From positions 1 to 64,000 of the forward strand of contig CAYNSQ010000002.1 in NCBI GenBank assembly GCA_964400155.1: a DNA stretch of 64,000 nt. Reading direction: 5' to 3'. Shown here in pieces: positions 58,576-64,000 of this stretch. Below the pieces are notes generated by a model. It worked only from the letters and a program-made list of their open reading frames with translations. It searched no databases and had not been told where the DNA came from. Made by a program: the position numbers and the translations under genes. Origin of the DNA: JAYTJL01 sp964400155. Lineage in GTDB: Bacteria; Patescibacteriota; Saccharimonadia; Saccharimonadales; UBA10212. How positions within the stretch are numbered: the stretch's first letter is position 1; every line of letters begins with the position of its first letter.

Positions 58576-59940
58576 ATGAAGACAAAAATTGCTATCAACG
58601 GGTTTGGACGGATTGGTAGAAATGCTTTTAAAGTAGCGCATGCACGTGATGATCTTGAAGTGGTTGCCGTCAACGACCTAACTGACACAAAGACACTGGC
58701 TCATCTACTAAAACACGACAGTAGCTACGGTGCATATAGCGCTGAAGTTGATTTTGATGAACACAACATAATTGTTGACGGTCACAGCGTGCAAGTACTG
58801 GCAGAAAAAGATCCTGCTAATTTGCCCTGGAAAGACCTTGAAGTAGATATAGTAATTGAGTCTACCGGACTTTTTGTAGATCCGGCAAAGGCAAAAGCAC
58901 ACATTGAAGCCGGAGCTAAAAAAGTCATAATAAGTGCACCAGCCAAAGGTGATGGAGCGGATACAATTGTAATAGGAGTCAATGAAGACAAACTAGAATC
59001 CGCCGGTGAAATAATAAGCAATGCAAGTTGTACGACTAACTGCATTACACCAGTTATGGCAATCTTAGAAGACAATTTTGGTGTTGAGAAAGCTATGATG
59101 ACCACCGTGCACAGCTATACTGCCAGCCAGGTTCTTCAAGATGGTCCTGCTAAAGACATGCGTGAAGCACGGAGTGCAGCGGTAAATATTGTGCCAACCA
59201 CAACTGGAGCTAGTATAGCTGCTGCAAAAGCATTGCCTGCACTGGAGGGAATATTTGGTGGTATGAGCGTACGTGTTCCAACACCGGTAGTTTCGTTAAG
59301 TGATTTTGCTGTGGTTACCAAAAGGGAAGTAAGTGTTGATGAAGTTAATGAAGCTTTTAAAAAAGCAGCAGCCGATCCTTATTATCAGGGTATTTTAGCT
59401 GTCACTGAAGAAGAACTGGTAAGCACGGATTATATTGGTAACTCTCATTCAGCAATTGTAGATCTAAAGCTCACAAATGTGGTTGGAGGAAATTTACTAA
59501 AAGTAGTAGCCTGGTACGATAACGAATGGGGATATTCGAATAGATTGGTTGAACTTACCGCTGATACTGGTCGACTGCTCCAAGGAGACAACCCGACAGA
59601 TAAAGATAGCGATAATAAGGCAGAAGACGATAAGTGGGACGTTAAGAATGATGACAATCCACTTGATGAGAAAGAATCCAAAGAAGAAGACAGTAAAGCA
59701 GAACTTGGCTTTGAACTACCTGATTTTGGGACAGAACCCGAGGACAAACCGAATATTGAGCAAAAAGAACATGAATTTCCTGTTCTTGGCAAACACCAAG
59801 AAGCAATGTTGGACGCTCCGGAGAAGGAAGATCTATTATCGGAGGGGCATAAAGAGGTTTCAATTGAAAAAGTTGAGCTTGGCAGTGAACAAAGCGGCAC
59901 TGATGAGATGACAGCAAATCAAAAAGACAATGAATCTTAA
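58576..59940 (+). CDS. gap: Glyceraldehyde-3-phosphate dehydrogenase with long acidic C-terminal tail
   Basis: Residues 1-337 are a complete GAPDH: NGFGRIGRNAFK (NAD), the catalytic C152 (SNASCTTNC), H179 and YDNEWGYSNRLVEL. Residues 338-454 are an extra Asp/Glu/Lys-rich, low-complexity tail of about 117 aa with no recognised domain, unlike typical ~335-aa enzymes. Similar acidic tails occur on S16 and KhpA here. The tail may be disordered and mediate interactions, or control solubility. It could be a fusion relic, but no second domain is recognisable. Confidence 0.93.
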   Translation: MKTKIAINGFGRIGRNAFKVAHARDDLEVVAVNDLTDTKTLAHLLKHDSSYGAYSAEVDFDEHNIIVDGHSVQVLAEKDPANLPWKDLEVDIVIESTGLFVDPAKAKAHIEAGAKKVIISAPAKGDGADTIVIGVNEDKLESAGEIISNASCTTNCITPVMAILEDNFGVEKAMMTTVHSYTASQVLQDGPAKDMREARSAAVNIVPTTTGASIAAAKALPALEGIFGGMSVRVPTPVVSLSDFAVVTKREVSVDEVNEAFKKAAADPYYQGILAVTEEELVSTDYIGNSHSAIVDLKLTNVVGGNLLKVVAWYDNEWGYSNRLVELTADTGRLLQGDNPTDKDSDNKAEDDKWDVKNDDNPLDEKESKEEDSKAELGFELPDFGTEPEDKPNIEQKEHEFPVLGKHQEAMLDAPEKEDLLSEGHKEVSIEKVELGSEQSGTDEMTANQKDNES

Positions 59941-60002
59941 AAACCAACGGCTTCAAAAAAAATTGATAGTCTCGCTTGAGGCTACTTGGATTTTTAGTCT
60001 GA

Positions 60003-60497
60003 ATGAAAATTGCACTAGCGACTGACCACACCGGTTACCAACAGTTGCAAGAAATTAAAAAGTGGCTAGAGTCGCACGGACATGAATGCCAGAATTTTGG
60101 ACCGACCCAGTTGGTCCAAGAGGATGATTATCCCGATTATATTTTTCCGGCAGCCAAAGCAGTGGCAAACGGGACTTTTGAAAGAGGTATAATCTTTGGG
60201 GGATCAGGGCAAGGCGAAGCTATGGCTGCCAATAGAGTAAATGGTGTTCGTTGTATGGTTTTTTATGGTCCAGCTGTTGCTCGAAAAGTAGTCGATGCCG
60301 AAGGTCATGTCAATCACGACCCTTTTGTGCTTGTGCGACTTTCACGCCAGCACAACAATTCCAATATTCTATCAATTGCAGCTCGTTTTGTTAGCCTTGA
60401 AGACATGAAGCACGTAGTAAAAATATGGCTGGAAACTCCTTTTTTGGGTGAAGAACGCCATCAAAGACGCAACCAAAAATTGGACGAGGCTATCTGA
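60003..60497 (+). CDS. rpiB: Ribose-5-phosphate isomerase B, actinobacterial active-site type
   Basis: A RpiB-fold isomerase, 164 aa. The active-site loop reads GGSGQGEAMAANRVNGVRC (66-84): the usual catalytic Cys (CGTGIG) is absent and Glu72 is in the place used as base by the Mycobacterium tuberculosis-type enzyme. The HNNSN and TPFLGEERHQRRNQKL segments match that subfamily. It interconverts ribose-5-P and ribulose-5-P. It shares TGATG with rpe. Confidence 0.92.
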   Translation: MKIALATDHTGYQQLQEIKKWLESHGHECQNFGPTQLVQEDDYPDYIFPAAKAVANGTFERGIIFGGSGQGEAMAANRVNGVRCMVFYGPAVARKVVDAEGHVNHDPFVLVRLSRQHNNSNILSIAARFVSLEDMKHVVKIWLETPFLGEERHQRRNQKLDEAI

Positions 60498-61144
60498 TGG
60501 CGGTCATCTGTCCAACTATTACTGCCTATTCAACCGATGAATACAAGATTCAGATGGACAAAATTTTACATTTAGCACACAGAATTCAGATTGATTTGAC
60601 TGATGGCGAGTTTACCAAAGAAAAAACCCTAGAACCTAAAGATGCCTGGTGGCCGGTTGGTTTTACGGTAGATTTTCATTTGATGTATAAATTCCCAATT
60701 CCTGCTATACATGAAATTTTAAAACACAGACCAAACATGATTATTGTTCATGCCGAGTGTGAGGGTAACTTTAATGAATTTGTTGATGTGTGTAAAAAAG
60801 CAGGCGTAAAAGTCGGCGCTGCTTTACTACAAAACACTCCTACCCAAATGTTACATAGTGCCCTTAGTCAACTAGACCATGTACTAATCTTTTCTGGTAA
60901 CTTAGGTTTTCAGGGAGGCAGTACAGCGGATTTAAGTTTACTCGACAAAATTAAAGATTTAAAATCCAAAAAACCAAATCTAGAAATTGGTTGGGACGGT
61001 GGCGTTAGTGATCAAAATATTTCGGAGTTAATTATCGGTGGAGTTGATGTGTTAAATGTTGGCGGTTATATACAATCGGCCGCTGACCCAGCCAAAGCCT
61101 ACCACACCCTTCAGTTAATAGCTGACGAAACCGGCACAACTTAA
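60497..61144 (+). CDS. rpe: Ribulose-phosphate 3-epimerase-like TIM barrel
   Basis: A (beta/alpha)8 barrel, 215 aa. Family elements: VICPTITA, RIQIDLTDGEFT, TVDFHLM, VHAECEG, FSGNLGFQGG and IGWDGGVSDQN, GVDVLNVGGYI. Compared with standard Rpe the HxDxMDGxF metal site is changed to R-I-Q-I-D-L-T-D-G, so one metal ligand (His) seems replaced; D-L-M and the second Asp are kept. Coupled to rpiB by overlapping stop/start, so ribulose-5-P is a sensible substrate, but activity should be viewed with care. Confidence 0.8.
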   Translation: MAVICPTITAYSTDEYKIQMDKILHLAHRIQIDLTDGEFTKEKTLEPKDAWWPVGFTVDFHLMYKFPIPAIHEILKHRPNMIIVHAECEGNFNEFVDVCKKAGVKVGAALLQNTPTQMLHSALSQLDHVLIFSGNLGFQGGSTADLSLLDKIKDLKSKKPNLEIGWDGGVSDQNISELIIGGVDVLNVGGYIQSAADPAKAYHTLQLIADETGTT

Positions 61145-61206
61145 ATCATCAATATAAACATCCGTAAAATTTGTAGCTTAAGTTGCATTCTGAGTGGTTT
61201 AAACAT

Positions 61207-61236
61207 GCTTTTAGGTTTTAGCTTTTAGCTGTAAGC
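61207..61236 (-). repeat. Period-7 array upstream of obgE, AGCTAAA type
   Basis: On the - strand the units read AGCTTAC, AGCTAAA, AGCTAAA, ACCTAAA, the same family as after sodA and khpA but in the opposite orientation. It ends 7 nt before the obgE ATG, which has no ribosome-binding site. Confidence 0.7.
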
Positions 61237-61243
61237 TATCTGT

Positions 61244-62512
61244 ATGTTTGTTGATAGAGTTGAAGCCCGCTTAGAAGCGGGAAATGGCGGCAATGGTGCT
61301 ATGAGTTTTCATCATGAAAAGTTTAAGGCCAAAGGCGGGCCAGACGGTGGTGATGGTGGTCATGGTGGTGATGTAGTGTTGGTGGCTAGCAATAATGAAA
61401 ACACCTTGGCTAAATTTCGTTATAAAAAACTTCTTAAAGCAGCTGACGGAGGCAATGGAAGTACGTCAAAGAAACATGGACGTAATGGAGAAGATCTTCT
61501 TGTCAAAGTACCGGTTGGCACGGTTGTTCACGTTAATAATGAAGAAGTAGCTGATTTGAGTGTGGTCGATCAAATGGTCGTTATAGCACGTGGTGGCAAG
61601 GGAGGATTTGGGAACGCCCACTTTGTAAGTTCTACTCGTCAAGCACCACGAGTCGCGGAAAAGGGCGAAAAAGGCCATCAGCTTGAAGTAACACTAGAGC
61701 TAAAGATGATAGCAGATGTAGGCATTATTGGACTTCCAAACGCCGGCAAATCAACTCTATTGTCAGTTATCAGTAATGCCAAACCGCAAATTGCAAATTA
61801 TCCATTTACCACAATTCATCCTAATTTAGGCGTGGTGGATGTAAATTCTAAAAACAGTCTTTTGTTTGCAGATATACCGGGACTAATTGAGGGAGCTTCA
61901 AAAGGCAAAGGTTTAGGCGATGAATTCTTGCGACATATCGAACGTACCGGCGTACTTTTACATCTTGTTGATGTATATGGCGAAGACATAGCTAAAGACA
62001 TCAAAACAATCAACAAAGAGTTGCAAGACTACAAAATAGACTTATCCAAAAAACAACAAGTAATTGCATTAAACAAAATCGAAGGCCTGAGCGCAAAAGA
62101 AATTGACGCTAAATTAAAACAAGCCAAAAAAGCAGTTGGAAAAAGTACCCAGGTGGTTGCTTTATCCGCACTTAGTAAAGTAGGGGTGGATAAAATGCTA
62201 AGTTGTGTACTGCAAATTGCTTTAAAACAACGTAGTCCGAAAACTAACCAAGCTAATCAGGTTACAAGAATAGGTCTGATGCCAGATGAGGATGCATGGA
62301 CTATTGAAAAAACCTACAAAGGCTACATTGTAAGAGGTATAAAAATTGAGAGATTTGCTAGTCGAACTCGATTTGATGACTATCACGGTCAAGAACGCTT
62401 CAGGGACATTATGCGCAAAATGGGAATTACCAATGAATTGGAAAACCAAGGTATTGAACCAGGTCAGCTAGTACAAATAGGTCAACCGGAAGTCGCAAAT
62501 CTGGAATTTTAA
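61244..62512 (+). CDS. obgE: Obg-family GTPase (CgtA)
   Basis: An essential ribosome-assembly and stress GTPase. N-terminal glycine-rich Obg fold (about 1-158, GGNGAMSFHHEKFKAKGGPD), G domain with GLPNAGKST (G1), DIPGLIEGA (G3) and NKIEG (G4), and a C-terminal OCT domain (about 345-422). Length 422 aa is full. The start has no Shine-Dalgarno sequence. It ends at the first base of the exonuclease gene. Confidence 0.95.
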   Translation: MFVDRVEARLEAGNGGNGAMSFHHEKFKAKGGPDGGDGGHGGDVVLVASNNENTLAKFRYKKLLKAADGGNGSTSKKHGRNGEDLLVKVPVGTVVHVNNEEVADLSVVDQMVVIARGGKGGFGNAHFVSSTRQAPRVAEKGEKGHQLEVTLELKMIADVGIIGLPNAGKSTLLSVISNAKPQIANYPFTTIHPNLGVVDVNSKNSLLFADIPGLIEGASKGKGLGDEFLRHIERTGVLLHLVDVYGEDIAKDIKTINKELQDYKIDLSKKQQVIALNKIEGLSAKEIDAKLKQAKKAVGKSTQVVALSALSKVGVDKMLSCVLQIALKQRSPKTNQANQVTRIGLMPDEDAWTIEKTYKGYIVRGIKIERFASRTRFDDYHGQERFRDIMRKMGITNELENQGIEPGQLVQIGQPEVANLEF

Positions 62513-63943
62513 ATGTCTGCTACTTTTTATTTCTACGACTTAGAAACCAGTGGAATAAATGCTAGGACTGCTCGAATAATGCAGTTTGCTGGGCAGCGAA
62601 CAGACCTAGACTTTAACCCAATTGGCGAACAAGACAATATACTTGTCAAACTTTCGGCTGACGTTTTACCAGAACCGGATGCTGTGTTGGTGCATGGCTT
62701 TACACCACAAAAAACGTTAGTTGAAGGCATCAGCGAAGCCGAACTTACAAAATACTTAACAAGTAAAGTATTTACACCTAATACTACAGTAGTCGGTTTT
62801 AACAATATTCGATTTGATGATGAATTTATCAGGTTTTTATTTTGGCGGAACTTCACTGATGCTTACGAATGGCAGTGGAAAGACGGTCGAAGCAAGTGGG
62901 ATCTTCTAGATGTAGCTAGAATGACAAGGGCATTGCGACCAGAAGGAATTGAGTGGGCTTTTGCTGCCGACGGAAAACCCAGTAATCGACTAGAACATTT
63001 AACTTCTGTCAACAACTTGCAACATTCTACTGCCCATGACGCTGGAAGTGATGTTGAAGCGGTTATCCAGCTAGCAACTTTGTTAAAAAGCAAACAGCCC
63101 AAAATATTTGACTACCTCCTGAAAATAAAATCTAAAAATGAAGTTGCGGCGCTGGTAGGCAAAGGCGAGCCATTTTTATACACAAGCGGCAGGTACAGCG
63201 CCGAATATGAAAAGACTACAGTAGTGGTTAGTCTAGGTATGGTGCCAGACCGAAGCTCGGCCCTCGTCTATGATTTACGGGTTGACCCGGTTGGCTATAC
63301 CAATTTGGGAGTGGAAGAACTGGTCCAGTTATGGGGTTTGAGAGGCAAGGATGTACCGTATTTTCCAATCAAAGAGATTAAATTCAATCGTTGTCCGGCA
63401 ATTGCACCAATGAGTGTTTTGGACGCTAAGTCCGCTAATCGCCTGAGTATTGACTCAAAAACAATTGATGCAAACTTTGCAAAGCTTCAAAAGGCAGAAG
63501 ACTTTGCTGACAAACTCATTCGAGCGCGTGAATTAATGCAGCCTAAAGACCAAGTTGGTGCCATGGTTGACCCACAAAAAGTCGATGCTCAGCTATATGA
63601 TGGTTTTGTAAGTGGAACTGACAAAACAAAAATGTCAGTTGTTCGTGCGGCGGGAGTTGAACAGTTAGCTGGCCTACATATTGATTTTACAGATACCAGA
63701 CTCACTGCGCTCCTGCCTATATATAAAGCCCGAAATTTTCCAAAATGTTTAGATGAGCGGGAAACTATCGAGTGGAATCAATTTATCAAAACAAAATTAA
63801 CGAGTGGTGGTGTAGAGTCACTGGCCACTAAGTATTTTTCTCGATTAACAGAGTTGATGAAAGAAACAAAGGATACCAACAAGCAATACTTACTTGAAGA
63901 GTTGCAACTGTACGGAGAATCGGTTGTACCTTTTGAAGCGTAG
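62513..63943 (+). CDS. sbcB: Exodeoxyribonuclease I (SbcB)
   Basis: A 3'-5' single-strand DNA exonuclease of the DEDD family: ExoI motif YDLETSG (D9, E11), ExoII VVGFNNIRFDDEFIRF, ExoIII HDAGSDVEAVI. The SH3-like and C-terminal helical extensions typical of ExoI follow (about 200-476). Length 476 aa matches SbcB. It begins directly after the obgE stop (TAAATG), so it is translationally linked to the GTPase. Confidence 0.94.
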   Translation: MSATFYFYDLETSGINARTARIMQFAGQRTDLDFNPIGEQDNILVKLSADVLPEPDAVLVHGFTPQKTLVEGISEAELTKYLTSKVFTPNTTVVGFNNIRFDDEFIRFLFWRNFTDAYEWQWKDGRSKWDLLDVARMTRALRPEGIEWAFAADGKPSNRLEHLTSVNNLQHSTAHDAGSDVEAVIQLATLLKSKQPKIFDYLLKIKSKNEVAALVGKGEPFLYTSGRYSAEYEKTTVVVSLGMVPDRSSALVYDLRVDPVGYTNLGVEELVQLWGLRGKDVPYFPIKEIKFNRCPAIAPMSVLDAKSANRLSIDSKTIDANFAKLQKAEDFADKLIRARELMQPKDQVGAMVDPQKVDAQLYDGFVSGTDKTKMSVVRAAGVEQLAGLHIDFTDTRLTALLPIYKARNFPKCLDERETIEWNQFIKTKLTSGGVESLATKYFSRLTELMKETKDTNKQYLLEELQLYGESVVPFEA

Positions 63944-64000
63944 AAACTTTGATGGGTTGTAAAACAGAGTCTTGTTTTTTCTAATTAGATAAATTTCTAT

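Noticed and set aside
59445..59911. Overlapping frames on both strands in the GAPDH tail region
   Set aside because: They arise from the low-complexity GAA/GAT-rich tail; the GAPDH frame is continuous and the others have no start signals.
1..64000. Alternative genetic code (TGA as Gly or Trp)
   Set aside because: TGA ends ligA, ddl-neighbouring genes, rnc, zwf-region and other full-length genes exactly where the families end, so it is a normal stop.

Overview
The window looks like chromosome of a small-genome Patescibacteria (CPR) member, most likely a Candidatus Saccharibacteria (TM7) relative. The reasons are an AT-rich, densely packed, overlapping gene layout; reduced core metabolism; several genes of actinobacterial flavour (an RpiB with the mycobacterial-type GGSGxGE active site, a type II NADH dehydrogenase); many short leaders with a -10 box 6-7 nt before the start codon; and TGA used as a normal stop, which argues against Gracilibacteria/SR1. 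The taxonomic call is inference, not a marker-gene result.

Layout. 1-3.1 kb: a tRNA-like 3' end, a FAD-linked dehydrogenase, tRNA-Leu and a D,D-carboxypeptidase. 3.1-7.7 kb: lemA, htpX, a membrane protein and ligA. 7.7-8.7 kb: a candidate structured ncRNA with its own promoter and terminator, an NlpC/P60-like protein, tRNA-Ala. 8.7-16.6 kb: a pseudouridine synthase, two tail-anchored-like surface proteins, murF-ddl, leuS. 17-21 kb: an RNA and translation block (rpmF, nusB, Nudix, rnc, rpsP, khpA, trmD). 21-24 kb: membrane proteins, superoxide dismutase, and a 182-bp tandem array built from the 5' two thirds of tRNA-Gln ending in the intact tRNA. 24-31 kb: lower glycolysis (enolase, a hydroxyacid dehydrogenase-phosphoglycerate mutase fusion, an adenylate-kinase-like protein, PEP synthase). 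31-36.8 kb: a Crp-type regulator, an orphan receiver, a membrane-anchored double-AAA+ Clp ATPase, glucose-6-phosphate dehydrogenase. 36.8-38.8 kb: a GC-rich secreted-protein/33-residue-peptide operon, a TerC-like protein and a second ncRNA candidate. 38.8-47 kb: a thiol-redox operon (CcdA, thioredoxin-like, SIMPL), DUF2207 protein, NDH-2, MFS exporter, Fur and a ZIP transporter facing each other across a palindrome. 47-64 kb: rmuC, a pheS-SDR-pheT operon, an RND transporter, FKBP, glutaredoxin/thioredoxin reductase, pyrophosphatase, GAPDH with a long acidic tail, rpiB-rpe, obgE and exonuclease I.

How it fits together. Zwf, RpiB, Rpe, GAPDH, PGM, enolase and PEP synthase give part of a pentose-phosphate/lower glycolytic route, with lactate-type dehydrogenases and NDH-2 as possible NADH outlets. 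MurF, Ddl and the D,D-carboxypeptidase show a peptidoglycan wall. Thioredoxin reductase, glutaredoxin, SOD and the CcdA/thioredoxin pair handle redox.

Unexplained structure is the most interesting part: the tRNA-Gln array, period-7 repeat arrays between and inside genes, hairpin repeats that have become in-frame insertions in leuS and trmD, two promoter-to-terminator ncRNA candidates, and the foreign-looking GC-rich two-gene operon.
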